Assembly: GCA_040389445.1 (NCBI GenBank)
Contig: JAZJZX010000002.1
Location: forward strand, 1 to 64,000
DNA: 64,000 nucleotides
Direction of reading: 5' to 3'
Source of the DNA: UBA5189 sp040389445
GTDB lineage: Bacteria > Chloroflexota > Limnocylindria > Limnocylindrales > CSP1-4
Part shown: positions 26,970-38,931 of the stretch, piece by piece
How positions within the stretch are numbered: position 1 is the first letter of the stretch
Layout: each line of letters starts with the position of its first letter
Translations under genes and position numbers: made by a program
Notes under the pieces: model-generated
The model's database searches: none
The model's input: the letters and a program-made list of their open reading frames with translations, nothing else
What the model was told of the DNA's origin: nothing

Positions 26970-27770
26970 GTGCACCCGTTCCCATCGCTGCTGAACGGGG
27001 TCGCGGTACTCGTCATGGCCATGATCGCCGGCGGTTCGACGACGACGGCTCTTCGGCTCGGCGGGGCGATGGTTCTGATCCAGTTTGCGATCGGCACGCT
27101 GAACGACATCGTGGACGCGCCGCGCGACGGCGGCCGTGTCCCGGCCAAGCCGATTGCGTCCGGACTGATCGGCATGGCAACGGCACGCAGGGTGGCCGTG
27201 GGGGCCGGAGTCGGCGGCCTGATCCTCGCCGCACCGTCCGGCTCGATCACCTTCCTGATCGCCTGCCTCGGCCTCGGATGTGGTGTGGCCTATGACCTCG
27301 CTCTCTCCCGAACTCCGGTCAGCTGGCTCCCGCTCGCGTTCGCCCTGCCGCTCGTACCGGTATTCGCGTGGTACGGCGCCGTCGATCGCCTCCCCGGCGA
27401 AATCCTTACGATGGTCCCGATCGCCGTCATCGCCGGGACCGGCCTGGCGATCGGGAATGCCCTGGTGGACCATGCCTCGGATGCGGCGAGGGGTCGCCGA
27501 ACCGTCGCCGTGGCGTTTGGGCCAACGCGCGGTTGGGTCATCCATGGCGCGCTGATCATCGTCGCCGTGGTCCTCGCCGTCGTCCGCCGGCCACAAGGTG
27601 GGGGACCGGTGGCCGATCCACTTCTCCTGGCCGGCAGCGCGGCGGTTGGCGCCGGGGTCATCCTTCTGCGACGGTCCGCGGGTGCGGGGCCGCGGGTCGG
27701 CTGGGGTCTCGAGGCGGCCGGCCTCGCGGCCGTGGGCATCGCCTGGGTCGTTGCCGCCGCCCGGCCATGA
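26970..27770 (+). CDS. UbiA-family prenyltransferase-like membrane protein
   Basis: The 266-aa protein has eight or so membrane helices. It shows the first UbiA motif in slightly altered form (GTLNDIVDAPRDGGRVPAKPIASG, the N/D-rich prenyl-diphosphate site) and a second one as NALVDHASDAARGRRT. It should attach a prenyl chain to an aromatic or similar acceptor. Codons just before GTG 26970 also fit the family (LRLVHPFPS), so the real start may be a non-standard codon about 13 codons upstream. Confidence 0.8.
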   Translation: MHPFPSLLNGVAVLVMAMIAGGSTTTALRLGGAMVLIQFAIGTLNDIVDAPRDGGRVPAKPIASGLIGMATARRVAVGAGVGGLILAAPSGSITFLIACLGLGCGVAYDLALSRTPVSWLPLAFALPLVPVFAWYGAVDRLPGEILTMVPIAVIAGTGLAIGNALVDHASDAARGRRTVAVAFGPTRGWVIHGALIIVAVVLAVVRRPQGGGPVADPLLLAGSAAVGAGVILLRRSAGAGPRVGWGLEAAGLAAVGIAWVVAAARP

Positions 27771-27904
27771 TGGACGCCATGCCCAAAACCCCATGCGATG
27801 CCCAACCCCCCGAGGCACGCAAGGCTCCTGGCGAGCGACCCCTAACGCCGTGCCGGTCCTGGTCGTTGTACTCGTTGACCCTGTGCCGCCTGGAGAATCC
27901 ACCC

Positions 27905-28426
27905 GTGACGCCGACCACCCGCCACCTCCGCCCGCTCCTGATCAGTATTCTGGCCCTGCTCCTGACGGCGGGTATCGCCTACGCCGGAAAGCCCACCAGC
28001 GTCGGGTCTGGACGAATCACCGCGGCACAGGCAGCTGCCAGAACACTGCCCGCCGCCCCGGACACCACCGGGGCCGGGCGGGATGACGTGACCGAATCAG
28101 CCGGGGGCTCGGGAGATCACTGTCTGGTCGACCTGGGCACTGCAACGCCGGAGGCGCTGGCCGCGCTGACGCACGGTGCCATCGTCTGCTCGGCGGCGCA
28201 TCAGGCAACCCCGGAGGCGTACAAGAACCACGGCGCGTATGTTGCCGAGTGGGCCCGCAGGAACCACGGTGTGGATGCGGGCAGCGGGGCCGAGCCGAGC
28301 CAGGCTGCCCGGGGCACGGGCACGGGCACGGCCGGCCGGGGCACGGGCGCGGACCACGGCACGGGCGCTGCTGCCCACGGCACGGTCGCAGACCACGGCC
28401 CGGCGGGGTCACCCGGCCACCCGTGA
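27905..28426 (+). CDS. Secreted low-complexity protein
   Basis: The 173-aa protein has a signal peptide (LRPLLISILALLLTAGIAYAG). The short globular part has two cysteines (DHCLVDLG, GAIVCSAAHQ) and HGAYVAEWAR. A Gly/Thr/His/Ala repeat tail follows (GTGTGTAGRGTGADHGTGAA). The tail could be disordered or bind metal through its histidines. No family was recognised. A hairpin follows about 50 bp after the stop. Confidence 0.7.
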   Translation: MTPTTRHLRPLLISILALLLTAGIAYAGKPTSVGSGRITAAQAAARTLPAAPDTTGAGRDDVTESAGGSGDHCLVDLGTATPEALAALTHGAIVCSAAHQATPEAYKNHGAYVAEWARRNHGVDAGSGAEPSQAARGTGTGTAGRGTGADHGTGAAAHGTVADHGPAGSPGHP

Positions 28427-28474
28427 CCGACGGGCCGGTCCGGGCCGTTCGGGGCCGGCCCGTTCGAAAACGGT

Positions 28475-28501
28475 GAAGCCGGCGCCCAGCGCGCCGGCTT
28501 C
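28475..28501. terminator. Perfect 11-bp hairpin between convergent genes
   Basis: GAAGCCGGCGC and its exact complement enclose a 5-nt loop, between the secreted protein and parB. There is no T-run on either side, so it is a factor-assisted or bidirectional terminator at best. Confidence 0.55.
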
Positions 28502-28559
28502 ATGATGTCGGGTCTGAGTGCGCCTCGGGGCCCAGCGCCGTGACCCATCGCTTCCGGCG

Positions 28560-29573
28560 CTAGTTGTCGGAGGTCTCACCGCTGCGGACCATCGCGATGG
28601 CGTTCTCCAGCTTCAGCTTCGCAATCGTCAGGTATTTGGCCAGGTTGGCGCGATCGACATCTCCGAAGGTCGCCACGACATCCGGCGCTCGAAGGACGTC
28701 CACGAGGCCCTCCACCGCCTCTGCGAGGTGCTGCTTCGCGTTGATCAGGGAGTCTTCCCGGATGGGTTCGGCGCTCCGAGGCCGACCGGTCCAGGCCGCC
28801 TCCGCCTCGCCGGCAACTGCATCTGCCGGGGGAACACCGCCGCCGCTCGCATCCTGAGCCGCCGTGGCAGATCGGCGCCTGCCCTCGATCTTGTCCCGCA
28901 ATTTGAGAAGCGTGAGCTCGCCGCGCGCCACCTGCTGCCCGAGCCTCTTCCGCTTCTTGGGGTCTTCGACCTTCATCAGTTCGTAGGCATGCGACAGGGT
29001 GTCCTTGCGCAAAGACACCAGCTCGCGGACATCGGCCGGCGCATCGGCGAGCCGCAGCCGATTCTCCAGATACCCCTTGTCCTTGCCGAGCTTCTGGGCG
29101 AGTTTCCGTACGGAGTAACCGTGCTCCCGGACCATGCGGTCGAACATGGCGGCTTCGTCGAGCGGGGAGAGGTCTTCGCGCTGGAGGTTCTCAATGATCG
29201 AGATTTCCAGCGCCGTGTCGTCGTCGATGTCCTCGACGAGGGCGGGGATGGTCTCCAGTCCGGCTACCTTCGACGCGCGCCATCGCCGCTCGCCGGCAAT
29301 CAGCTGGTATTCGTTGTTGCCGAGGGGGCGGACCAGGACGGGCTGAAGGACCCCGTGCTCGCGGATCGATGCCGCGAGTTCCTCGAGCGCGGCCGGATCG
29401 ATCGCAAGACGAGGCTGTTCCGGGTTTGGAGCAATCTGGGTGAGCGGAATCACGCGAATGCCGGAGGAGTGCCCGGCACGATCCTGGGATAGCAGACTGA
29501 GAATCGCAGGTGAAAGCTCACGGTCTTCGGAAAGGCGTCGCGCGGCTGCCGCGCGAAAGTCGGTCCTAGCCAA
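28560..29573 (-). CDS. parB: Chromosome-partitioning protein ParB
   Basis: The 337-aa protein has the ParB CTPase/clamp domain (PNPEQPRL, GERRWRASK, ENLQREDLSPLDEA) and a helix-turn-helix (YSVRKLAQKLGKDKGYLENRLRL split over two helices). A C-terminal dimerisation region follows a variable linker. TTG 29573 is chosen as start because a perfect GGAGG lies just upstream and it overlaps parA by 8 bp. ParB would load at parS and recruit SMC and ParA. A candidate parS-like palindrome lies inside this gene at 29002-29017. Confidence 0.93.
   Translation of the reverse strand: MARTDFRAAAARRLSEDRELSPAILSLLSQDRAGHSSGIRVIPLTQIAPNPEQPRLAIDPAALEELAASIREHGVLQPVLVRPLGNNEYQLIAGERRWRASKVAGLETIPALVEDIDDDTALEISIIENLQREDLSPLDEAAMFDRMVREHGYSVRKLAQKLGKDKGYLENRLRLADAPADVRELVSLRKDTLSHAYELMKVEDPKKRKRLGQQVARGELTLLKLRDKIEGRRRSATAAQDASGGGVPPADAVAGEAEAAWTGRPRSAEPIREDSLINAKQHLAEAVEGLVDVLRAPDVVATFGDVDRANLAKYLTIAKLKLENAIAMVRSGETSDN
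29002..29017. promoter_or_regulatory. parS-like palindrome, copy 1 (inside parB)
   Basis: GTCCTTGCGCAAAGAC has one mismatch to a perfect palindrome. The surrounding GTGTC...GACAC extends the symmetry to 20 bp. In parB it is read through rare codons (TCT TTG), hinting that the DNA sequence itself is constrained. Confidence 0.55.
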
Positions 29574-30330
29574 GTTCGATAACCTCCCGAGCCAGCTCCC
29601 GGTATGTCCGCGCCGCGTCTGAATGACCGGCATAACTCGTGATGGGACGGCCGGCGAGCGGTGCCTCGCCAAGCTTCACGGTGTTCCGGATGATGGAGTT
29701 GAAGACGTGGTGATCTCCGATCGCCCGAAGCTCATCCAGCATGTCGCGCGCGAGATTTGTCCGGCTGTCGTAGAACGTCGGAAGCAGCCCCATGATCCGG
29801 AGCTTCCGATTCAGCTTGAGGCGGATGGTGCTGATCACCTTGACCAGGTTGTTCAATCCCTTCATCGCGTAGAACTGTGTCTGGACCGGAATGATGACCC
29901 CGTCCGCCGCGACGAGTCCGTTGACGGTCAGCAGGCCGAGGTTTGGCGGGCAGTCGATCAGCGCGTAGTCGTACCGATGCTTGAGCCGGCCCTCGAGGGC
30001 ATCCCGGAGGATTCCTTCGCGCCCGAGCATCGTGAACAGCTCGCCTTCTGTTGCCGCAAGGTCGATGTGTGCCGGGACGACATCGATGCGCTCGGTCTCG
30101 GTCGGCTGGATGACCTGGTCCAGTGTCGCGCGTCCGACGAGCACGTCCGCCATGGACAGTTCAATCGTGTTGAGGTTGATACCCAGACCGGCCGTGAGAT
30201 TCGCCTGTGGATCCATGTCGATGCAGAGAACTCGATAGTTCTCCTCAGCGAGCGCGCCCGCCAGGTTGATTGCGGTCGTCGTCTTTCCGACGCCGCCCTT
30301 CTGGTTGGCGATTGCGATCACATTGGTCAC
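29566..30330 (-). CDS. parA: Chromosome-partitioning ATPase ParA (Soj family)
   Basis: ParA is a Walker-type ATPase that binds nucleoid DNA and moves ParB-bound origins. This 254-aa protein has the deviant P-loop NQKGGVGKTTTA near residue 9, DMDPQANLTAGLG, and the Walker B-like DCPPNLGLLTVNGL. The GTG at 30330 has GAGGTG nearby and gives the standard length; a longer open frame to 30642 has no similarity. It overlaps parB by 8 bp and is transcribed away from DnaA-box-like sequences. Confidence 0.95.
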   Translation of the reverse strand: MTNVIAIANQKGGVGKTTTAINLAGALAEENYRVLCIDMDPQANLTAGLGINLNTIELSMADVLVGRATLDQVIQPTETERIDVVPAHIDLAATEGELFTMLGREGILRDALEGRLKHRYDYALIDCPPNLGLLTVNGLVAADGVIIPVQTQFYAMKGLNNLVKVISTIRLKLNRKLRIMGLLPTFYDSRTNLARDMLDELRAIGDHHVFNSIIRNTVKLGEAPLAGRPITSYAGHSDAARTYRELAREVIELG

Positions 30331-30452
30331 CGGACAGGCACCTCGATTGGGGTGGCGGACGACGGTCAGTTTGCGCGACGAAACGTTCGAAGCGCCGTGA
30401 CGCGGGATGGACCCAGATCGTACCCCAGGACGCCGGCCCATCGGCGGGCAAC

Positions 30453-30461
30453 TTATCCACA
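30453..30461 (+). promoter_or_regulatory. Consensus DnaA box
   Basis: TTATCCACA matches the consensus DnaA-binding 9-mer exactly. It lies 122 bp upstream of the parA start, and the inverse near-match is 24 bp further on. Confidence 0.5.
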
Positions 30462-30485
30462 GGTTCGCCGACTTGTGCACCGAAG

Positions 30486-30494
30486 TGTGGATTA
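30486..30494 (-). promoter_or_regulatory. DnaA-box-like site
   Basis: Read on the minus strand, TAATCCACA differs from the consensus by one base. Together with the + strand box it forms a convergent pair. Confidence 0.4.
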
Positions 30495-30550
30495 CCAACC
30501 CTGCCGGAAGCGACGGGCTGCCCCGCCCTTTGAGGCTGGTCGGCATCTGA

Positions 30551-30579
30551 TTCGGAACGCCGGTGGAACTGTCTACAAT
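30551..30579 (+). promoter_or_regulatory. Candidate promoter of the propionyl-CoA carboxylase operon
   Basis: TTCGGA (30551-30556), 17 bp and TACAAT (30574-30579) would start RNA near 30586. That leaves a leader of about 95 nt which includes the second palindrome. Confidence 0.5.
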
Positions 30580-30608
30580 GGCCACGCAATCCGGAACCAC
30601 ACCACGGT

Positions 30609-30624
30609 GTCGTTGCGCAAAGAC
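30609..30624. promoter_or_regulatory. parS-like palindrome, copy 2 (carboxylase leader)
   Basis: GTCGTTGCGCAAAGAC has one mismatch to the perfect palindrome, and flanking T and A extend the symmetry. It sits between the promoter and the start codon of the carboxylase beta gene. Confidence 0.55.
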
Positions 30625-30679
30625 AGGCGAGTCGTCCCGCACCGCGCCGCGGCACCGGCCTACGGACTGGAGCCCCCAC

Positions 30680-32213
<1,534 letters not shown>

Positions 32214-32233
<20 letters not shown>

Positions 32234-33848
32234 GCCAGGGCCGGAGCCGTCTTTGCGCAAAGACGACCTGGGTGGCCGACCGTTCGAGAGCGTCCTCATC
32301 GCCAACCGCGGTGAGATCGCGGTTCGTCTGATTCGTGCCTGTCGGGAGATGGGGATGCAGTCGATCGCCGTCTACTCGGATGCGGACGCCGGTGCGGCTC
32401 ATGTCCGACTCGCGGACCGAGCAGTCCGTATCGGTCCGGCCGCTCCGACGGAGAGCTACCTCCGGATCGACGCCGTCGTCCAGGCAGCGCTCGACACGGG
32501 TGCGCAGGCCGTCCACCCCGGGTACGGCTTCCTTGCCGAGCGCGCGGCGTTCGCCCGGGCAGTCATCGATGCAGGCCTGACGTTTGTCGGGCCTGGACCC
32601 GACACCATCGACGCGATCGGGGACAAGCTGCATGCCCGTCGACTCGCCCGCGCCGTTGGCGTCGATGCCGTCCCCGGCACCCTGGAGCCGGCGCGGATTG
32701 ACCGTCGGGAGGGTCTGGCCGGTGTTCTGGCGGAGGCCGACGCCATCGGTTTCCCCCTGCTGGTCAAGGCCGCGGCCGGCGGGGGAGGTCGTGGCATGCG
32801 TCGGGTCGAGTCGGCCGGGGACCTGGCGGCCGCGCTCGACTCCGGGTCGCGTGAGGCCGCGTCGGCGTTCGGCGACGGAGCCGTGTACCTCGAGCGGGAG
32901 GTCCGACCCGCCCGCCACATCGAGGTTCAGCTGCTGGGGGATGCAACCGGCGAGGTCATCGCAATCGGGGAGCGCGACTGCTCGCTGCAGCGGCGACACC
33001 AGAAGCTGGTCGAGGAGGCGCCCGCACCGGGGCTGACCGAGGCAGATCGCCGGCGCCTTCATGAGCTGGCGATCCGTGTAGCCAGGGCGGCGGATCTGCG
33101 CAATGCCGCTACGGCGGAGTTCCTTCGAGCCCCGGATGGCGCGTTTTTCTTCCTCGAGGTCAACACCCGCCTGCAGGTTGAACATGGGGTCTCGGAACTC
33201 GTTGCGGGCATCGACATCGTCCGCGAGCAGTTCCATCTCGCCGCCGGCAGGCCACTGTCCGCGGCCGCCCGGTCGGCGGGGTTCCGCGCGGCGAACCCGA
33301 CGAGCCATGCCATCGAGGTGCGCCTGTCTGCCGAAGACCCGGGCCGCGACTTTGCTCCGGCGCCCGGCCGGGTGACCAGGTGGACGATGCCCGGCGGTCC
33401 CGGCGTGCGGGTGGACACCGCGCTCGAGGCCGGCGATCTGGTTCCGGCCGAGTACGACAATCTGATCGCCAAGATCATGGTTCACGCGGAAGATCGCCCG
33501 CAGGCGATCGATCGCCTCCGTCGAGCGTTGGACGAAGTGGAGGTCGCGGGCATCCAGACCACCCTGCCGTTCCATCGGTTCGTGGCGCGCAACGAGTCGT
33601 TCCGGGCGGGCGATCTGTCCACAGGGTGGGTGGGGGAGCACTGGGACGGACCGGCCGAATTCGCCCAGGCCGCCCGTGCCGCCCAGGTAGCAGCGGGTCT
33701 TGTTGCGGCGCGGTCGGGACCGGCCCGCCCCGGCGCAGCCATGGTCGCCGCCGATGGCGCGCCATCAGCGGGCCGGGCGACGGCGGACGACACGACTGCC
33801 TGGCGAACGGCCTCCCTCGGTGACGGCGTCGACCGGTGGCCAACCTGA
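32214..33848 (+). CDS. Acyl-CoA carboxylase, biotin carboxylase subunit
   Basis: The 544-aa subunit carboxylates biotin using ATP and bicarbonate. Visible motifs are LIANRGEIAVRLIRACRE, the ATP-grasp loop AAAGGGGRGMR, the ERDCSLQRRHQK stretch and EVNTRLQVEHGVSE. ATG 32214 overlaps the beta subunit end by 20 bp and adds about 20 residues before the conserved start; this extra part is encoded over the third parS-like palindrome. The C-terminus after about residue 470 is an Ala/Gly-rich extension and contains no biotin site, which is on the next gene. Confidence 0.92.
32249..32264. promoter_or_regulatory. parS-like palindrome, copy 3 (perfect)
   Basis: GTCTTTGCGCAAAGAC is a perfect 16-bp palindrome; with flanking C and G it is 18 bp. 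It lies within the first codons of the biotin carboxylase gene, 1.6 kb from copy 2 and 3.2 kb from copy 1. Confidence 0.6.
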
Positions 33849-34495
33849 GCGCCGGACCCGACCTTCGTTCCGACCTGATGCCCGATCCTCCCGGAGCCGG
33901 CTCGTCGGGGGCGATGCGCGTCACGCTCGCCGGTCCGTCTGCGCAGGCCGGCCTGGCTCCGTGCGTGGTCGGACGCTTCGTGGGCGCGGGCGGGGAAGCA
34001 GGCGAGGGGGGAGGCGAGGGCGAGGTCCAGGTTGATGGCGAGCCCGCGACCGATCGACTCCGCGTCCTCGATTCGGAGCGCGCCGTCCTCACCTCCCCGG
34101 CGGGCGCACCGCATCGTGTCCTTCTGCTGCCGCCGATGAACCGGGCGGGGAGCACCCGCGGAGCGGTCCTTCGTGAGATCGTGCTCGACGGTTGGAGCGT
34201 GATGGTGGAACTCGAGCCGGAGGCTCGCGCCGCACTTCGGGCGCGAGCCCGCCGCGGTCGATCCGGGGAAGCGCCCAGCGGGCCGACTGAGGTCCGTGCC
34301 ATGATCCCCGGCGTGGTCCTGGCCGTATCCGTGGCGCCGGGTGATACGGTCGTCGCCGGCCAGCAGCTGGTCGTCGTGGAAGCGATGAAGATGCAGAACG
34401 AACTGCGGGCACCCCGTGACGGCAGCATCGAGCGGATTGCGGTGGGACCTGGAACCAGGATCGAGGTGGGTGATCTCCTCCTCGTGATCGACTGA
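33836..34495 (+). CDS. Biotin carboxyl carrier protein
   Basis: The 219-aa protein ends with a biotinyl domain in which EAMKM presents the biotinylated Lys 185, followed by ELRAPRDGSIERIAVGPG. A Gly/Glu-rich N-terminal region of about 140 residues may dock to the carboxylase. It overlaps the biotin carboxylase end by 13 bp and precedes the mutase by 16 bp, so all belong to one transcription unit. Confidence 0.9.
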   Translation: MANLSAGPDLRSDLMPDPPGAGSSGAMRVTLAGPSAQAGLAPCVVGRFVGAGGEAGEGGGEGEVQVDGEPATDRLRVLDSERAVLTSPAGAPHRVLLLPPMNRAGSTRGAVLREIVLDGWSVMVELEPEARAALRARARRGRSGEAPSGPTEVRAMIPGVVLAVSVAPGDTVVAGQQLVVVEAMKMQNELRAPRDGSIERIAVGPGTRIEVGDLLLVID

Positions 34496-34511
34496 TTGAC
34501 GGGGAGGACGC

Positions 34512-36176
<1,665 letters not shown>

Positions 36177-36186
36177 GGAAGGCGAC

Positions 36187-36642
36187 ATGTCGATCCAGCA
36201 GCCAGGTCGAATCCATCACATCGCCGTCGTGGTCGCGTCCGTCGAGGAGGGCTTGTCGCTGTACCGCGATCAACTCGGGATGCCACTCGAAACCGTGCTG
36301 GAGGTCGCACCTGATCGGGTCCGGATCGCGTTCCTCGGGGTCGGCGAATCGAAGGTGGAACTCGTTCAACCGACCGACGATACGACGGGCGTTGCACGGT
36401 TCCTCGCGAACAAGGGTCCCGGCTTCCACCACGTGTGCTACGAGGTGGCGAACCTGGCCGAGGAGCTGACCCGCCTGGCCATCGACGGGGTCGAGCTCAT
36501 CGACAGCGCTCCGCGAAGAGGAGCCGAGGGCCCGGTGGCATTCCTGCATCCGCGATCGTGTGGCGGCGTCCTCGTGGAACTGATCGAGGCACCCGGCGGA
36601 CCGTCGTGGGCCGCTCTCGGAATGACTCCGCCGCCGCGATGA
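36187..36642 (+). CDS. mce: Methylmalonyl-CoA epimerase
   Basis: The 151-aa vicinal-oxygen-chelate enzyme interconverts (S)- and (R)-methylmalonyl-CoA between the carboxylase and the mutase. The N-terminal IHHIAVVV histidine (position 11), GPGFHHVCYEV and the terminal VLVELIE glutamate are the expected metal ligands. ATG 36187 is 10 bp after the mutase stop. Gene order places it in the propionate-to-succinyl-CoA route. Confidence 0.93.
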   Translation: MSIQQPGRIHHIAVVVASVEEGLSLYRDQLGMPLETVLEVAPDRVRIAFLGVGESKVELVQPTDDTTGVARFLANKGPGFHHVCYEVANLAEELTRLAIDGVELIDSAPRRGAEGPVAFLHPRSCGGVLVELIEAPGGPSWAALGMTPPPR

Positions 36643-36728
36643 CTGTTTCCGGAGCGGGCCCTCTGGTTGGGCTGGGCTCCGTCGCCGGGGAGTTCGACGC
36701 GCCTCCAACGACCCCGGGCCTCGGCCGT

Positions 36729-36751
36729 GCTCGTCGGTCCCGCCGACGAGC
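36729..36751. terminator. Hairpin between convergent mce and sucD
   Basis: A 9-bp stem (GCTCGTCGG and complement) with a 5-nt loop lies in the 138-bp gap between the converging genes, flanked by further short complementary G/C runs. It lacks a T-run. Confidence 0.5.
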
Positions 36752-36780
36752 CCGGTCCTCGAGGGCGCACCGGGCCCCGT

Positions 36781-37665
36781 CTAGCCGCGGTAGCCGGCCT
36801 CGCGGAGCAGGCCCGGAAGCTCGGTGGGCGATCCCGCGACGAGGAACCCCGCAGCCTCGAGGGCCGCGACCTTTGATGCCGCGGTGCCCGATCCGCCGGA
36901 GATGATGGCGCCCGCGTGGCCCATGCGTTTGCCCTCCGGCGCGGTTCGGCCGGCAATGAAGGCGGCCTTCGGGATGCCTCGAAGGTGCTCTGCGGCCCAG
37001 GCTGCGGCTTCTTCTTCCGCCGCGCCGCCGATTTCCCCGATGAGCACGAGCGCGCGGGTGTCCGGATCGGCCTTGAACAGCTTGAGTACATCGAGGAATG
37101 TCGTTCCGATCACGGGGTCGCCGCCGATGCCCACGCACGTCGACTGTCCGATGCCGGCATCGGACATCGCCTGCACGGCTTCGTAGGTGAGGGTCCCGGA
37201 TCGGGAGACGACGCCGACGTCGCCCTCGCGGTGCACCGAGGCCGGGATGATCCCGACCTTTGCCTGTCCGGGTGACGTGGCACCCGGACAGTTCGGGCCG
37301 ATGAGTCGTGCTCCGGCCTGCCGGACCGCCTGGACGACCGGGATCATGTCGAGCGTCGGGATGCCCTCGGTGATGCAGAAGATGGTTGCAATGCCGGCGC
37401 CGACGGCCTCGAGGATCGCGTCCGGAGCTCCACCGGCCGGAACGAAGATGCACGACGTGTTCGCTCCGCCCTCGCGGACCGCCTCCGCCATCGTGTCGAA
37501 GACCGGAACGCTGCCGTCGAGGGCGAGCTGGCCGCCCTTGCCCGGAGTCACGCCGGCGACGATCGCGGTCCCGTACGCCTGCATGGCGCGGGCATGAAAC
37601 TCGCCTTCGCGCCCCGTGATCCCCTGGACGCACAGTCGCGTCTCACGCCCGACGAGAATGCTCAC
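36781..37665 (-). CDS. sucD: Succinate--CoA ligase, alpha subunit
   Basis: The 294-aa alpha subunit binds CoA at its N-terminal Rossmann fold (VQGITGREGEFHARAM) and carries the phosphohistidine in MGHAGAIISG. It makes succinate and ATP or GTP from succinyl-CoA or runs in reverse. It overlaps sucC by 4 bp. In this window it links the methylmalonyl-CoA module upstream to succinate dehydrogenase. Confidence 0.95.
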   Translation of the reverse strand: MSILVGRETRLCVQGITGREGEFHARAMQAYGTAIVAGVTPGKGGQLALDGSVPVFDTMAEAVREGGANTSCIFVPAGGAPDAILEAVGAGIATIFCITEGIPTLDMIPVVQAVRQAGARLIGPNCPGATSPGQAKVGIIPASVHREGDVGVVSRSGTLTYEAVQAMSDAGIGQSTCVGIGGDPVIGTTFLDVLKLFKADPDTRALVLIGEIGGAAEEEAAAWAAEHLRGIPKAAFIAGRTAPEGKRMGHAGAIISGGSGTAASKVAALEAAGFLVAGSPTELPGLLREAGYRG

Positions 37666-38834
37666 GCGCTGATCCCCCGGGAGGCCGCAACCGCCTTGAT
37701 GGCGGCCTCGTCGAGCGAGGACGCCGTCTCGAACTGGGCGGCCTGCAGGAGCTCGGCGGCCTCGGCGGCGTTCGTCCCGACGATCCGGACGACCATCGGT
37801 ACCGAACGCGCCTGCCGGGCACGAGCCTCGATGAGTCCCCGAGCGACCTCGTCGCCGCGCGTGATACCGCCGAAGATGTTGACGAGGATTGCGTCCACCT
37901 TTGGGTCCTCGAGGATGAGGCGCATGGCCGCCGCCACCTTGTCCGACTTGGCCCCTCCGCCGATATCGAGGAAGTTGGCCGGCTCGCCGCCCGCACGCTT
38001 GACCAGGTCCATCGTCGTCATCGCGAGGCCGGCGCCGTTCACCATGCAGCCGATGGTCCCGTCCAGGCGAATGAAGCTGATCCCGGCCTCGCGTGCCACG
38101 GCGTCCGCCGGATCCTCCTCATCGAGATCGCGCAGAGCCTCGAGCTCTGGGTGCCGCGGCAGTGCCGAATCGTCCAGGGTCACCTTGGCATCCAGACAGA
38201 CGAGCCGCTCCACCGTGCCGCCGGGGGTGGCCTCGCGGATGATGGCGAGCGGGTTGATCTCGACGAGGTCGGCGTCATAGGCAAGCATCGTTCGGACGAG
38301 GCCCCGGGCGACGGCCACCGCTGCCTTCAGATGCGGCCCGAGGCCCATGCGGAAGGCGAGCTGACGGGCCTGCCAGTCCTGCAGGCCGAGGAGCGGATCT
38401 GCGTGGATCGTGACGATCGCCTCCGGTCGTTCGGCCGCGACCTGCTCGATCTCGACGCCGCCTTCGGCGGAGCCCATCAGCAGGATCCGACGCGCGGCGC
38501 GATCGAGGACTGCCGAGAGGTAGTACTCCTTGACGATGTCCGCGGCTTCGGCGATGAGCACCTTGCGGACGACGATCCCCTTGATCGACATCCCGAGGAT
38601 CGAAGCCGCCACGGCCTCGGCCTCATCAACGGAACCGGCGAGCTTGACGCCGCCCGCCTTGCCGCGGCCACCGACCAGGACCTGCGCCTTGATGACGACG
38701 CGATCGGCTCCGGCCGCGAGGATGGACTGGGCGGCGACCCGGGCTTCAGCGGCCGTGCGGGCAACCGACCAGCCCGGAACGGGAAGACGCTGGGCAAGCA
38801 GCAGCCCCTTCGCGTCGGCTTCCTGGATCTTCAC
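37662..38834 (-). CDS. sucC: Succinate--CoA ligase, beta subunit
   Basis: The 390-aa beta subunit has the ATP-grasp nucleotide site (KAQVLVGGRGKAGGVKLA), EINPLAI for metal binding, and GCMVNGAGLAMTTMD and NIFGGITRGDEVARG. GTG 38834 gives VKIQEADAKGLL, matching the family start (usually MKLHEYQAK). There is no Shine-Dalgarno; instead a TACGAT lies six bases upstream, so the mRNA is probably leaderless. Confidence 0.95.
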   Translation of the reverse strand: MKIQEADAKGLLLAQRLPVPGWSVARTAAEARVAAQSILAAGADRVVIKAQVLVGGRGKAGGVKLAGSVDEAEAVAASILGMSIKGIVVRKVLIAEAADIVKEYYLSAVLDRAARRILLMGSAEGGVEIEQVAAERPEAIVTIHADPLLGLQDWQARQLAFRMGLGPHLKAAVAVARGLVRTMLAYDADLVEINPLAIIREATPGGTVERLVCLDAKVTLDDSALPRHPELEALRDLDEEDPADAVAREAGISFIRLDGTIGCMVNGAGLAMTTMDLVKRAGGEPANFLDIGGGAKSDKVAAAMRLILEDPKVDAILVNIFGGITRGDEVARGLIEARARQARSVPMVVRIVGTNAAEAAELLQAAQFETASSLDEAAIKAVAASRGISA

Positions 38835-38840
38835 CCACGC

Positions 38841-38846
38841 ATCGTA
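38841..38846 (-). promoter_or_regulatory. -10 hexamer for leaderless sucCD transcript
   Basis: On the minus strand TACGAT, six bases (GCGTGG) and GTG 38834. Confidence 0.5.
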
Positions 38847-38931
38847 GCCGAGCGAGGCCTCATCGGCCGACGAGCCCGGCGGGAACGATGGATCTGCCGA
38901 TTCGTCATGGTGGACGGGTCCGTCGCGTCGG

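Larger units (their letters stand above)
30331..30679. other. Divergent parA / carboxylase intergenic region
   Basis: These 349 bases contain two DnaA-box-like 9-mers, a minus-strand TACGAT (30417-30422) that could serve parA, the carboxylase promoter and the second parS-like palindrome. No gene is seen. Confidence 0.6.

Noticed and set aside
36643..36905. Plus-strand frame continuing beyond the epimerase
   Set aside because: It covers the terminator-like hairpin and the end of sucD in antisense and shows no family features.
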